DNA of 64,000 nucleotides from Asterias rubens (taxonomy: Eukaryota; Echinodermata; Asteroidea; Forcipulatida; Asteriidae), in contig NC_047066.1 in the NCBI RefSeq assembly GCF_902459465.1, forward strand, positions 18,913,047-18,977,046, given 5' to 3'. The notes under the pieces were generated by a model, which had not been told where the DNA came from, did not search any database, and saw only the letters and a program-made list of their open reading frames with translations. Numbering within the stretch: position 1 is the first letter of the stretch; the number at the start of each line of letters is the position of its first letter. Both the position numbers and the translations under genes were made by a program. This document shows positions 12,835-24,582 of the stretch, in pieces.

Positions 12835-13032
12835 ATTTCAACTGGAAAATCTTAAAGTCTATGGGAAACTGTTGAAAGGGGTACTGAAGACCAAGGCGTC
12901 TGTGGCCTGTAATTCTAGACCTTATATCATCAGCCCAGTGTTACATGTAAAAGGTTGTTAATTGAAATTTTGAAAAGGTCATTAAGAGAAAAAGCGTGTA
13001 CAAGATTTTTGAAAATTTATAAAAATCTACAA

Positions 13033-13415
13033 TTAAAGGCAGTGGACACTATTGGTAATTACTCAAAATAATTATTAGCATAAAACCTTTCTTGGTGACA
13101 AGTAATTGGGAGAGGTTGATGGTATAAAACATTGTGAGAAACGGCACCCTCTGAAGTGCCATAGTTTCCGAGAAAGTAATTTTCCACAAATTTGATTTTG
13201 AGACCTCAGATTTAGAACTTGAGGTCTCGAAATCAACCATCTAAACGCACACACCTTCATGTGACAAGGGTGTTTTTTTTCTCATTCATATCTCGCAAGT
13301 TCGATAACCGATTGAGCTCAAATTTTCACAGGTTTGTAATTTTATACATATGTTGAGATAGACCAACCATGAAGGCTAGTCTTTGACAACTACCAATAGT
13401 GTCCACAGCCTTTAA
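13033..13415 (+). repeat. family A miniature element, TTAA-flanked
   Basis: TTAA at both edges, then AGGCAGTGGACACTATTGG and its inverse (slightly changed, CCAATAGTGTCCACAGCC). The interior shows the GAGACCTCA/TGAGGTCTC hairpin pair. TTAA target duplications are a piggyBac/Kolobok-type habit; no transposase is present. Confidence 0.92.
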
Positions 13416-13750
13416 GTGTTTTTCTTAGAAACTGAATATTCCTTGTTGCCAACCATTACTTTGAAGACCACTCTTGATCAATAAACTCCATTTACCAAGA
13501 GCTCTAGACAATACATAAACAATTTTATGTTATTCATGTACCTTATAATCTGAGCCAACGATGTGAAACTTTGGAAAGCTGTAAAAAATCATGTGACACC
13601 ATTTTCTACAAACAATGATGAGCAATGACCCTTTCACAACAAATTTCCCTCATATGCCATTCCTGAAAAAGCTGTTCATAAAATTAGTTAAACCAGCTTT
13701 TGTGGTAATGAATACAATTTAGTTTCTCAGCGCCAACGTACCTGATACCT

Positions 13751-14000
13751 GGGCCCAATTTCATGGTTCTGCTTACCGTAAGCACAGAATCGGCGCTTAC
13801 GGAAGCAGGAAATTCTGCGCTTACGGCAAGCATATTTCACGGGTTAGCGGCGAATTTTAGCTTCTGCGCGTGCGTACTCCACGTTACTTGGCATTCTACG
13901 CTTACAAGGCTAGCGCAGAAATTCGGCGCTTGCACGTAAGCGGGAAAACGTGATCGTAAGCGCAGAATTCGGCAGTAAGCAGAGCCATGAAATTGGGCCC
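13751..14000 (+). repeat. family D fold-back
   Basis: GGGCCCAATTTCATGGTTCTGC at the left is inverse to GCAGAGCCATGAAATTGGGCCC at the right (each here reported over its outer 20 bases). The interior alternates GCTTACG and CGTAAGC words. Confidence 0.9.
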
Positions 14001-14305
14001 TGATAGCTCAGAACAATAAACCCAAGCATGGCATATAAAGGCAAGGGCCTTGAGACTCAAAACATATTCACATATTTCCTCAAATTAGAAAATTTGATAT
14101 TTCTTGAAACGGAAGTAATATCTAAGTATGGTTTTCTGTCTCGAATTGAAGCAAATTAATTTAAGGGACTGCTAGGGCATGAAATAAACTCTCAAAACAG
14201 TCTCTAATGGGAATGTTTTTTAAGAGTGTCTTCTTTTTTAAAAACTGCATATAATGCACGCGGTGATAATATACCGCAACTGAGCGTGTAGGTACACAGC
14301 GTAGG

Positions 14306-14600
14306 GTGTCATGGCCGTGCGGTCTAGAGAATCGAATCCAAGTTCTGTTGGTTATGTCATGGAGTGTGGGTTCGAATCTTGGTCGTGACACGTGTGTCCT
14401 TTAGCAAAATACTTTACTTGCTTCTCTTCCCCCAGATGTATAAATGGGTACCTGTGAGGGTAGAGGCTGATATTGTGTATGAACAGTTTGTTGGCGTGCT
14501 TACAGTTGCCCAGTTGTTTATCTGAGAAAATCTAAAGGGATGTTATTGGCCCAATGACCAGTGCACTATTAAAAAGCACATTGAGACGGTTATTTTTCCT
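14306..14600 (+). mobile_element. SINE-S1, tRNA-Leu-like head
   Basis: GTGTCATGGCCGTGCGGTCTA resembles a Leu tRNA A box, and GTGGGTTCGAATCTTGG is a B box. The body contains TACCTGTGAGGGTAGAGGC. It lies about 75 bp before the E3-ligase exon at 14676, close to that exon's splice acceptor. Confidence 0.7.
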
Positions 14601-14675
14601 GTTCTTCTTTAGCATGTATTTTTATCTTGGTTTGGACTAATGATTAATTTTGTTGTGGTTTTTCTTCCGTTGCAG

Positions 14676-14819
14676 TTACGACGTGACAACTCTGCATCCC
14701 TAAACCGTCCCATTGTCATCCTCCGTGGCGCTGACGCCCTTCAACTGATGAATGTGGTTAATAGGCAGAAGGAAGCCCAAGCTCACATCAAGACAAGCCC
14801 GCCTGTCCATACACCTCAG
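14676..14819 (+). CDS. ZNRF3/RNF43: RNF43/ZNRF3-type E3 ubiquitin ligase, PA-domain exon
   Basis: Forty-eight codons between a TGCAG acceptor and a GTAAAT donor, phase 0 at both ends. The peptide contains RPIVILRGADALQLMNVVN, which matches the end of the extracellular protease-associated domain of vertebrate ZNRF3 (RPVV..KGADAIKLMNIVN). The family consists of single-pass plasma-membrane ligases that ubiquitinate Frizzled/LRP6 and so damp Wnt signalling, and are themselves removed when R-spondin/LGR bind the PA domain. The exons coding the signal peptide and the first part of the PA domain should lie upstream. I did not find them in 1-14675, so they are either outside the window or too diverged for me to see. 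The gene is therefore partial here. RNF43 and ZNRF3 arose by vertebrate duplication, so an invertebrate copy is best called pro-orthologue of both. Confidence 0.9.
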
Positions 14820-14908
14820 GTAAATTAACAATTAGTGAGTAAACTGCACAAACCTAACACACAATGCTGCTGGGCCTTATTTCATATTTTGTGAGGGATT
14901 ATTTTTTA

Positions 14909-15418
14909 TTATATAACACCCAAGCAGATCCTTGCCATTTGATTGGAGGATTGTCCGTCACGTGATAGCAAATAAAAGTACCATTGCACGCTGAGTCACT
15001 CACCGTGCTTTTTCGTTCCATCCGAAAAGTACCATTGCACGCTGCCAGCGTGCAATGGTACTTTTTGGATGGAACGAAAAAGCTGAGTAAAAACATCACT
15101 GCGTGCGCGTGTCTTTGGTAACGCAGCAGGTGTTCTGCAAGAAGGCATAGTAAAATTACTAGCATTCGGCTTCTACAGTTGAAATTGTTTGTTTTGAAAG
15201 TTGTATCTTTCAATCAAAATTACAAGGTTCTACTTGGATGTTATATAAAACAAATAATGAATGTTTTTCATTCGTGCAATGGTGCGAATATGTTCATTCG
15301 TTGAAAGCTGGAATGTTCCATTCAACTCGGCTCCGCCTCGTTGAATAGAACATTCCGTCTTTCAACTCATGAACATATTCGCACCATTGCACTCATAAAC
15401 ATTCATTATGTGTATACT
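14909..15418 (-). repeat. family G element with two hairpins
   Basis: A near-identical copy lies inverted at 47503-48022. Hairpin 1 (about 15005-15086) pairs CTTTTTCGTTCCATCCGAAAAG with its inverse. Hairpin 2 (about 15279-15393) pairs GCAATGGTGCGAATATGTTC with its inverse. Both ends carry TATATAAC/CATTCATTATGTG words. Frames inside the two copies begin alike but drift apart, so I do not treat them as genes. Confidence 0.88.
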
Positions 15419-15655
15419 ATTTAATGGTTTTCTAAAAATACTTCAATACAACGGCTAATAGCTGAAATGTACAGTTTACAAAAACAGTTATTAAAAACGT
15501 CAGCAGTATATTACAAATACACACGGAAATGAAAAATGATGAGCATAATTTTGATGTGCCTATGTACAGGGTAGCTACTTTTTGTCCTTACAGTGTAGTA
15601 GCTCTATGAAATTGGACCCAAGGTGTGTATGTTGTTTGGTTATAAGTTCTGTCTG

Positions 15656-15832
15656 AAACCCGATTCATACTTCTTGCGAACGCGAATGCGAAAAGAATTT
15701 TGACGTCACATGGCTGTTTCGTAGCGAATGTTTCGCAAGAGTCGAGCACAAGTCAACTGATGCGGACTATTTTTTGCGAATTTGTGACCTAAAAAATTTG
15801 TATCGTATTCGCAGGAAGTATGAACCGGGCTT
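15656..15832 (+). repeat. family H element
   Basis: Left end AACCCGATTCATACTTCTTGC, right end GCAGGAAGTATGAACCGGGC are inverse with mismatches. TTTGACGTCAC and TTTGTGACCT occur internally. A cleaner copy is at 40870-41061. Confidence 0.82.
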
Positions 15833-15978
15833 GGTTCTGTTTTATAAGTTCTGTCTGTGTTTGCTTCATTGGGAAACCATGGGCCACACAGCTTTCAGTT
15901 TGACATGCAGGTTGGCTCTGTTGAGATATAGGTCACTGTTACATGATTGTCAACCAATCATTCATGCTGTCTGAACAT

Positions 15979-16221
15979 GGCCCAATTTCATAGAGCTGCT
16001 AAGCACACAAATTGGCTTAGCATGAAATTTCTTCCCTGATAAAAACATGATTACCAACCAAATTTCCATTTGTTGCATATTGCTTGATACTGGTATTCAG
16101 CTGTTGTTTGCTTAAAATCCTAAAAATCACGTGAAAATTTGGTTGGTAATCCTGTTTTTATTAAGGAGAACTTCCATTCTAAGCATATTTGTGTGCTTAG
16201 CAGCTCTATGAAATTGGGCCC
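15979..16221 (+). repeat. family D fold-back
   Basis: GGCCCAATTTCATAGAGCTG and CAGCTCTATGAAATTGGGCC are perfect inverses. The inner arms ATTACCAACCAAATTTCC and AAATTTGGTTGGTAAT continue the stem. Closely related to 28351-28593. Confidence 0.92.
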
Positions 16222-16564
16222 TGCTGAAGAAACAAGTCATATGGAGTCGAAAGAATATTGCACATGGAGCAATTACATAGCTCTAAAGATAACAAAACTC
16301 TCTCTCAAGAAAATGCTTGTAGAAATGTAGAGGATTTTCAAGCTATATTTCAAAACAAATTAAACATTAGTTTTCTTTTCAAAAGATGTAATTTTGCATC
16401 AGGGATAAAGAATATAATTTGTTTTTATCCTTACACCAATAAGGGAATAAAAGGGTAGCGACGAGTTCTTACACGGCCGTTTAAAGCCGGCAGGGTCGAA
16501 TTGCCATGTGATAAAGCCCTTTTGTTAAAAAACCTTTAAAAAAAATGCAATTACAGACACTTTG

Positions 16565-16826
16565 ACAGTTGAAGAGTCTGTTGCGCGTGGGTTGTGTGTA
16601 CTTGCGTGCGCTTAGAAATAGATTATGCGCGCGCTTAGAAGTAGATTACACACTGTTACTAACAGCTATGAATTGCGTTCCGCTTGATAATCTTGCGCGC
16701 CTGACATGCAGAAGCCAGCCGGTTATAAACACTGGTCATTATCAACCGTTTAAACACCCCCACGTGACGCATTCTCCACCAATAGGAGTAGAGAAACTGT
16801 CTAGGGTAGTTATGAATGTGTATTAA
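16565..16826 (-). repeat. family I element, diverged
   Basis: CACCAATAGGAGTAGAGAAAC, CACGTGACGC and GGTTATAAACACTGGTCAT match landmarks of the copies at 26033 and 29553. GC-rich core with CGCGC words. Boundaries are approximate. Confidence 0.6.
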
Positions 16827-16849
16827 GCACTGTATATAAGTACTCAGTG

Positions 16850-16975
16850 CACCTAGTTCGAATCACACCTGAGTGATTTGCCTGTGTTGGTTTTTTTTTC
16901 TTTTTTCCAGAGGTTGTGAAAATACTGAGTATCTAGTGCTTAATTTAATTACACACATCAATGTCAGGGTAAAAA
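16850..16975 (+). mobile_element. SINE-S2 tail fragment
   Basis: CTAGTTCGAATCACACCTGAG (B-box-like), a T-rich run, then AAATACTGAGTATCTAGTGC and ATCAATGTCAGGGTAAAAAC, the same order as in 24276-24415 and the inverse of 63264-63423. The tRNA-like head's 5' half is missing. Confidence 0.6.
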
Positions 16976-17501
16976 CAATTTGTAGTAATTTTCTAGGCGG
17001 CAAAAAATTGAGGAATTAGTTTTTGAGAAAAATTAGACGGACAAAAATTAAGTGCAAGGAATCTGACTAAATGCTAATTAGTTAAAGGACAGATTTTTCT
17101 TGGTGAAAAAAAGTAGTTGGAATTTACTTTGATTTGCAGGAAGAGTCCTCAAGATTAGGAAAGGCGATTTGACTAGAAACTATTTACCCAAAACTGAGAG
17201 AGTCCTGCTTTTTCCGTCGATCATTTTCCGCTCCAGCGGAGCATTCCTCCCTCCTTCCTGTCCCGACCTGATCGGATATTGGCACATCTGTCTCATTTAC
17301 CTTGAGTTTTTCCCTCCCTCTTTACGCTCGGACAATCACATCCCTGTTTCGGAAATTCAAGGCTCTTAAAAATCTGTCATGTCAGCAGGAGACTTGCGCA
17401 TCAGGCTTTGCTGATGCAAACTTGCACAGAGAATCATTACAAACCAGGTTGGACTAAGGACATGTACTGGAAGAAAACAGCAAAGTTGAACAAGTTCAAT
17501 T

Positions 17502-17874
17502 GGACATTACTCAAAAATGTTTTTTTTGCAAAAAACCTTACTTGGTAACGAGTAATGGGGAGAGGTTGATAGTATTAAACATTGTGAGAAACGGCTCCCT
17601 CTGAAGTAACAAAGTTTTCGAGAAAGAAGTAATTTTCCACGAATTTGATTTCGATACCTCAGAATTAAATTTTGAGGTTTCAAAATCAAGCATCTGAAAG
17701 CACACAACTTCGTGTGACAAGGGTGTTTTTTCTTTCATTATTATCTCATAACTTCGACGACCGATTGAGTTCAAATTTTCACAGGTTTGTTATTGTACAT
17801 GTATGCATATGTTGAGATACACCAACTGTAAAGGCTAGTCTTTGACAATTACCAATAGTGTCCAGTGTCTTTAA
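17502..17874 (+). repeat. family A element, left tip shortened
   Basis: Family body from ATTACTCAAAAATG to the right terminus CCAATAGTGTCCAGTGTCTTTAA. The left terminal repeat has lost about 10 bases (GGACATTACT instead of the full tip), so it could no longer be mobilised by the usual ends. Confidence 0.85.
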
Positions 17875-20080
17875 ATATTTGGCCAAAGCCGTAATACTCT
17901 CATTCCTATTATTGACCCCTTGCACTTATTGTATGCACCTACATGTAGCCTGTCTGCCATTTGGGAGTCCAAATGTACAGGAAGGAATTTTTTAAATGAA
18001 TTTTTCTCATGTTAGTTTTATTAATTTTCATATTATGTAGGATTAAAACAATCAAATGCTTCCCAAACACCAAAGGTGCCATACATTACCTTTAAGTTGC
18101 ATGAAATCAGTGCTGATATATTCAATTATTGGATTGTGCATAAAGATACATGTTATTGTATTTTTTTTCTTTCTCTATAATGTACATTATGTACACTTAC
18201 ACTCTACACTGATATTAAAATGTAAATAAGCACTCAAGGCTCCGACTCCTGCGGTGAAATTCGACAGAGTATTTTTTTAAGCCAATAGGGGTAAAGAACA
18301 TTGTATGGTGCTTATTTAGTAGCAGAAAACCAACATGAAACTGTGCAAGGATAACAAAAAAACTGTTTCTGTGTTACACATATGTACACATTTGTTCATT
18401 CGCCAGTCTGGAAAGGTGTGGTTTAAGTCCACTTAACAATTGTTACTTAGTTTGGGAACAACATTGAATGACTTTATACTCTCTTTTCTTGTCACAGGGA
18501 AAAAGTCATATTATTAACATGTTGTATATATTTGACTTTTTACCCAAAAAATGCATAGTTTTCTTTGTGATAGTCTCAGCGGGCCCCAAAAGGCGCAAAC
18601 CAAAGTCAGTATTAATACCAAGCCTTAAGCTTCCCCTAATACGCTCTCTCCAAAATTGTCCAGGTTCTGTTCTTTTCTTGAGCTGGTGTTGCCTTAGGCG
18701 GACTAACCAGGAGACCCCTGTTCACCAGAGACCTATAGCCATGATAACATCTGTCTCACTAGAGCCCGCCCCCTAAGGGCTAGAATTAGGCAGATAAACA
18801 GGCTTGCTTTTCACCAAAATGTACAAGTGCAATTTCCGAACCTGACTGCCTGAGAAACAAGCAAGGTTACTGGGATTGTGTCTTGACTATAGCTTTGCGT
18901 GTTCGTTCAATAGGTCAGAGATGCGACCCCCAAAACCACTCAAAAAAGAGTAATTCACAATGTACAGCTGGTAGATTCTTTAAAGGGTAAAAGTCAATGA
19001 AAACATGCTGTTGGTATGCATTGTATAAAAGGCATGCATGACATAAATGATTACCCGATTGTAAAGTTATCAAATTTGGTGTATATTAGCTATCTTAATA
19101 CAGGTACATGTAGGCCTATGTGTTTTGTAAATCTTGGGGTGGTTCTTTGGCTTATTCAGAAAGGTGCAGTATGCAACAAAGTACTGTATGCAAATTTTAA
19201 AATGTTACACAAAGACTGGGGTATTTTCTAAACTCCAATTTGTTACAAACGGTTGCCTAAAATTGGAAGATATTTAAACTTTTGTCAACACTAATTTTTG
19301 TTTCCCCAAAAAGTAGCAACCACCACTTGGGGCACTTGTCATTTCAATCAAATTGTTACATTCTTACGATCCATGTCTGTGAACTGAAGTTTCACACCAA
19401 CGATTTGGTAACCAAAATTTGAAGAAATGTTGTGATAATCTGAATTTTAAAATTGGTTCTTTCTAAATCTTGAAGCTTACTTGTATACGTGCATGGTACT
19501 GTTGCCATTCATTGACTTTTGAAAAGTCCTGTCACCTTTTTTCTTAAGCCCAACTGTTCACTCAGGTGAATTGTGAAAGCGAAGCGAATTTCATTGCATC
19601 GCAACTAGAAAACAGTGCGTATCTGATTGTTTGTGTCACATAAGTCACTTTGACTCTGCTTTCGCGTGAAATGAACCAATTGCTCTAGGGACTTATCAAA
19701 TGAGGCAATTTAAAAGCAATGGTTTCCAGACAGATCCAAAGAAGAGCATGTGCATTTTGTTACTATTGTAACACATAAACAATTGGGTGTTGCGAGGATT
19801 GAAGATAATATAGTGTGTTACAATTGGTGGCAGCAGTGGGATTGAAGCCACACCATTATAATAACTGGTGGATCCAGGGCTTACGCTACATGTATGTTGG
19901 GAATGGTTGGACACTTTTGTGCTTACAAGAGCAAGTTTGAATGGGCACATTTAGTCGACTTGTGATTGACTTCTGACCAGCAACGCACATGCGCAGTGAT
20001 GTACTCACTCGTACGACTTGTTTGGAAACCTAGTCAACCATTCGGTACCACACATTATTCAACACTCCATTGCCTTACAT
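17875..20080. other. gene-free intron stretch
   Basis: Lies in the intron between 14819 and 24469. The only notable feature is a segment at about 18640-18780 that resembles 29200-29340 in translation (both contain LSW.C.R and P.AMI.S). No splice-supported exon. Confidence 0.45.
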
Positions 20081-20081
20081 A

Positions 20082-20400
20082 TAATAATAATAATAATAAT
20101 TTGGGGGGCTAATCGTCCTTACTCGCAGCTAGAGCTGCTACAACGTGTTCGGCTACATTGGTTCGAGAAGCTTCCAGCCACATCAACCCATTATGACCAC
20201 GGAGCACAACCAAGATCGAAAATGTTTGATTTTTTCCTGAGGGAGGAAAACCGGATAGTCTGGAAAACCCTCGTGGCACAGCAGAGAACCAACGCACAAC
20301 TCAACTCACATATGGCCCCGACCGGGAATCGAACCGGGGTCACCTTGGTGAGAGGCGAGCGCTTTACGCACAAGCCAACCGTGCCACCGCGTTTTCGCTA
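20082..20400 (-). mobile_element. SINE-S3, full-length, with (TTA)n tail
   Basis: On the minus strand it begins with a tRNA-like head: GGTTGGCTTGTGCGTAAAGC (A box) and CCGGTTCGATTCCCGGTCGG (B box). A body of about 220 bp and a tail AATTATTATTATTATTATATG follow (20082-20100). The head folds as a degenerate tRNA, but the body and tail make it a SINE and not a tRNA gene. A truncated sense-strand relative is at 50084-50262. Confidence 0.85.
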
Positions 20401-21904
20401 GTGTAACTGTTTCCCCTCAGCACTCTACGCATGCTGGAATGGGCCAGTGAAGAAACCATGGGCTCGAGGCTGGTTCCAAATGGTCGACCACAGTAGTCAA
20501 CCAATGGTCAACCAGCCTGGGTTCGAGTCAAAATAGTCAGCCTTTAGTTAACCATGGTGCACACTCAAACTTGCTCCAAGTATCCCTTTAGCAGGTGTAG
20601 TTGATTACATGTGTAGCAAGTTGCCTGTAAAAATTGCCTTGTGTGACAAGCAGACCACCGCACTCATCCGCACTCCTGCACCTGCAAGTAACAGCACTCC
20701 TTCAAATTTAACGTGGATTTCAATAAATTTAGGAAAAACAACACTTTATTCACAGCAGGCAATGAGCCGTTGATGTGGCCTTTATTTGCTCTGGTCATGT
20801 AATGAAATTAACACTCTGCCAACCCAATCACTGAAATTCAGCAGGCTTTGAAATAACCCACTGCACTCACACTCACAGCAATTGCCATGGTGCCCTTTGC
20901 TTTTGCTCTGGTGCCTTTTGCAAAGTTTCAATACAAATTGAAGTACCTCTTACCAGAGATTGCTTGTAAACCTCTTGAAGAATCTCATTCATAATATGTG
21001 AAATGCTACTTTTGTGCTAAAACTAAAAACAATGAACCTGGTCATTTTTTAGTAAGCATGCATTACTTTTTAGACTACATATAACATAACGTTTTGCTCT
21101 AAGGAGGGCAAAAGAGCTCTCCTAAATAACTTAAGGAGAGTAGCTTAAAGCTGTCCCCATATTTCTGAAAAATAAAGCACTAGACTAGGCGCTTTAAGAG
21201 TAGATTTATTTGAATCCATTTATAAATGTGGCTTTTTAAGGCTGTGTAAGCTTTAAAACCACATACAAAACCATCACTGTTTTTCTTTAGTGCATTTAAT
21301 TTGATTACATTTTCACTGGAAGTGAAAGCGCTTTTCATAAAACTAAACCATCCCCTTATACAATTATTTACGTTTTTCAAGTTTGTAAGACCTCTTGAGA
21401 AATAAAGCATTCTTAGGCAAGCTATACAATATTTTCTTAAAGACCAGAAAATCAGAATGAACCTTTACACTTCCAAAAACAAATATTTAAGCAACACTTT
21501 AATCTGCTTTACGTAAATTGGCTCCAGGTTTTTTTATGTAACTCTTTGGGGACAGAATTACCTTAACTCCCAGGAAAGATTTACTCTGCGAAAAACCAGC
21601 CCCAAAGCAATCCGATTTACCATCAAGACTTCAGATCTATTGTACAGGAAATATACTTTAAAAAGTCCGCTATTCTAAGATGGAATTTGGATAATGCCAA
21701 ATTGGCATGTCTCCGAATTAGTCTTAAATTATCTTGAAAATTAGATCTTGTTTTTGACGTACTGCCAAGAAAGACAAAGTGTTTTTTATTGAGTCTGTGG
21801 AAATTCAATCACAGAGAACTTGGCTTTTTAAGTCATGTCAGTGAAATTTACTCCCCTAAAATAATGATTTTTGTTGTCGAAGGCATTTTTATCCTCGGGT
21901 GAGG
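20401..21904. other. gene-free intron stretch
   Basis: Only a family-L fragment at about 20870-20945 (TTGCCATGGTGCCCTTTGC) is recognisable. No exon signal. Confidence 0.45.
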
Positions 21905-21929
21905 TTTGCAGTATAGCATCATGTGTAAA

Positions 21930-22600
21930 TCTCTAGTGTAGTGTTGGTTCTGGGAAGAACCGGTGGGCGGCAACTCACGAATAAGCCATTTGTGAGTTAG
22001 ATTTGAATAATGTCTGGTACATTATGACTAGAAGAACCGGTGGGGCGGCAACTCATGAATAAGCCATTTGCGAGTTAGATTTGAATAATGTCTGGTACAA
22101 TGACTCGCTTAGTTACAATGCACCGCTTACATTTCAATTCCTCAGACTATCAAGACAGTTGCTACGCCACGTGATTAGGGGCAAGCTTTTGCCTAGTTAC
22201 GTAAGAGACAGTGAACACCCAAACACAATTCTGAATGGATGTGTTTACACAATGGTACCAGGGTTTGCTCATCCTGGAGGTTGCAAGCTTGCCCCTAATC
22301 ACGTGGCGTAGCAACTGTCTTGATAGTCTGAGGAATTCAAATGTAAAGGGTGCTTTGTAACTAAGCAAGTCATTGTACCAGACATCATTCAAATTTAACT
22401 CACAAACGGCTTATTCTCGCAAATATGCTCTGATCATATTCAGGAAGATGTCTTTATCTTCCTGAAGACGATCAGAGCATGCTGATCGAAACGTTGAGTT
22501 GCCAACCAACGGTTCTTTTCAGAACCAACACTACTCAAAAGAGATTTACACATAGTGCTACCACAAACCTGATTATACTCCCACCATGCAAAGTTTCAAA
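21930..22600. repeat. 670-bp composite inverted repeat with family J ends
   Basis: The outer arms are family J copies facing each other: GTAGTGTTGGTTCTGGGAAG near 21939 and TTCAGAACCAACACTACTC near 22517. Inside, GATAGTCTGAGGAATT (from 22323) is the inverse of AATTCCTCAGACTATC (from 22136), and the GCCCCTAATCACGTGGCGTA arm is the inverse of the arm near 22165-22188. The loop is about 90 bp. A CTGAAGA-stem-GAAAC motif lies at 22462-22492. Confidence 0.88.
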
Positions 22601-23121
22601 TGCATACACATTCTATCCTGTCAAATGCATACACATCTGCTGTACATACATGTACTTGGCTATCTTTGGCTCCGAAGCTAATTTTGTTGATTAAAGGCAT
22701 GTGACAGAAACTGTATTCTGAAAGAACCTTGAGACTTTGCAAAACATGTTGTAAAAGGCAAGTCCAAAAACAGTTTTGTTTAATACGGTAATCCTTAAAG
22801 ACAAACTAGCTCAATGGGTTTCCTTGAGGCTTCGGCAACCTTTGAAGCTAGTTTATGAGAAGTCAGCATGGCTTATAGTGGTATTACAGGATAATGTAAG
22901 ACTGTGCAACCTTCTGCCCGGGTCCTGCTGCCCGGCATGCCAGCCTCGGAATTACCCACAGCACCCACATCAATTGCCATGTCCGTGTTCCAATACAAAT
23001 TAAAAAAAATTCCTCATAAAAGTGTCCATTACCAGAGGAAAATTGCCATTCCCATTCAAGAGCAAAGTTCAAGGCTTGCACATTGTACAGTACAGTACAA
23101 TATTTTTCCGAGCAGAAGGTT

Positions 23122-23405
23122 TTAAAGGAAGTGGACACTATTGGTAATTACTCAAAATAATTATTGGCATAAAACCTTTCTTGGTAACGAGTAATGGGAA
23201 GAGGTTTATAGTACAAAACATTGTGAGAAACAGCTCCCTCTGAAGTGACATAGTTTTCAAGAAAGAAGTAATTTTCCACGAATTTGATTTCGAGACCTCA
23301 GTTGTTAACTACATTATCAATTCCTCTCCCCATTACTCGTTAGCAAGTAAGGTTCTAAGCTGATAATTATTTTGAGTAAATACCAATAGTGTCCACTGCC
23401 TCTAA
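23122..23405. repeat. family A variant with two left halves
   Basis: Both ends carry the left-half landmark: ATTACTCAAAATAATTATTGG at the start and AATAATTATTTTGAGTAA-like inverse (AATTATTTTGAGTAAATACC) at the end, with CATTACTCGTTAGCAAG inverse to GTAACGAGTAATGG. The right half of the family is absent, so this copy is a true fold-back of one half. Confidence 0.85.
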
Positions 23406-23745
23406 AAAAATAACAGGAAAAAAAATCAAACTTTCAAACTCAGTTTCCTGAAACACAATTTTATGTATTAACTGCTTGTTATATTTCGCTGAGCACACAT
23501 TTGTAAATTTCTTTGCCAGACACATGTTCATTGCGTAGTTCTGCCAGACACACGTTCATTGTGTACTTCTGTTGGGCTCAGAGTCATACGACCCTTCTGC
23601 CATGCACACGTTTGTTGAGTCCTGACGGCCACACCACCCCCATTACACTACTTAAGAACAGGATAGTTTGAATGATCATCGGTTAACCAAGTTGACATTT
23701 GCATTATATTTATCTGTAAGAGAACTCGGAATATACATGTATGTG

Positions 23746-24013
23746 GTGTGTCGTGGTCAAGCGGATAAGAGCACCGAACTCAAGCTCTGGTGTTTCTGAT
23801 CAGCAGAGTGTGGGTTCGAGACCTGATCGTGACACTTGTGTCCTAAAAGCAAAAGCATGCTTCGTCCTGCGGATGAGATGTAAAGCTGTTGGTCCCGTGT
23901 GTTGTAAATGAACGTAAAAGAACCAAGTGCACTTATCGGGAAAAAGTACGGGCTGGTGTTCCTAGTTTGAGATTGGCTGCATATTGCGCCACAGCACCTT
24001 GTAAACACACGCA
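23746..24013 (+). mobile_element. SINE-S1, tRNA-Leu(CAA)-like
   Basis: Head GTGTCGTGGTCAAGCGGATAA, anticodon arm with ACTCAAGCT, long variable region, then GTGGGTTCGAGACC B box. The body ends with ATATTGCGCCACAGCACCTTG. The reverse copy at 33613-34021 shows the same body plus a LINE-like 3' tail. Confidence 0.82.
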
Positions 24014-24152
24014 GCTATGTAGGAGTATGTCTCATACTTCAACACATATACCTTGGAGGAAAATAGTGCCAGCACATAGGGACCTCATGGTGATATGTGC
24101 TAAACTAGTCTGTTCATTATGTTATGTGGTAAAACCAAATTGAATATTCTCT

Positions 24153-24415
24153 TAAAGCCATTGGACACAATACACATCGGTAAACAATGTTGTCCAAGGC
24201 TCACACTTCATGTACCACAACTTATATATATAAAATAACAAACCTGTGAAAATTTAAGCTCAAAATTTAGAATGGCAAAGTTCATTGGCTCGAATCCCAT
24301 GCAAGTAATACGCCTGTGATTTTTTTTTTACAGAACTCGGGAAGGTACTGCGTATACAGTGCTTACATAGTACATCAGTTTGAGGGTAACTAAATAATAT
24401 TCTTTATCCCCAATG
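24153..24415 (+). mobile_element. TTAA-element fragment followed by SINE-S2 fragment
   Basis: 24153-24262 begins TTAAAGCCATTGGACACAA and carries AAATAACAAACCTGTGAAAA, a family A relative. From 24276, GGCTCGAATCCCATGCAAG (B-box-like), a T tract, AACTCGGGAAGGTACTGCG and CATCAGTTTGAGGGTAAC follow SINE-S2 order. Confidence 0.6.
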
Positions 24416-24468
24416 CAAATTTAACATATAGGCCTATTAAATGCCTGTTTGTTGTTGTTTCTTTGCAG

Positions 24469-24582
24469 AAGACATCCAATGAGTTCTTTGACATGGGTAT
24501 CTTCGTTGCATTCTTTGTTCTCATTGCCATCATCTGTCTCCTCCTTCTACTCAAACTCAGATGGAGACAAAAAAGGAAACAG
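24469..24582 (+). CDS. ZNRF3/RNF43: RNF43/ZNRF3-type E3 ligase, transmembrane exon
   Basis: Thirty-eight codons after a CTTTGCAG acceptor and before GTAAGA, phase 0 at both ends. It opens KTSNEFFDMGIFVAFF, matching the EYFDMGIF.AFF of vertebrate ZNRF3. One hydrophobic helix (residues 10-28 of this exon) is followed by the basic stop-transfer RWRQKRKQ, so the product is a type I membrane protein with the ligase domain in the cytosol. The preceding intron is 9.65 kb and filled with repeats. Confidence 0.95.

Noticed and set aside
1..14675. Upstream exons (signal peptide and PA domain start) of the RNF43/ZNRF3 gene
   Set aside because: I searched both strands by eye for the conserved words of these exons and found none, so I do not call them.
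20018..20401. 127-residue frame
   Set aside because: It crosses SINE-S3 including the tRNA-like head and the ATT tail.
23746..23840. tRNA-Leu gene
   Set aside because: A and B boxes are present, but the acceptor stem does not pair well, and a SINE body follows, as in the other S1 copies.
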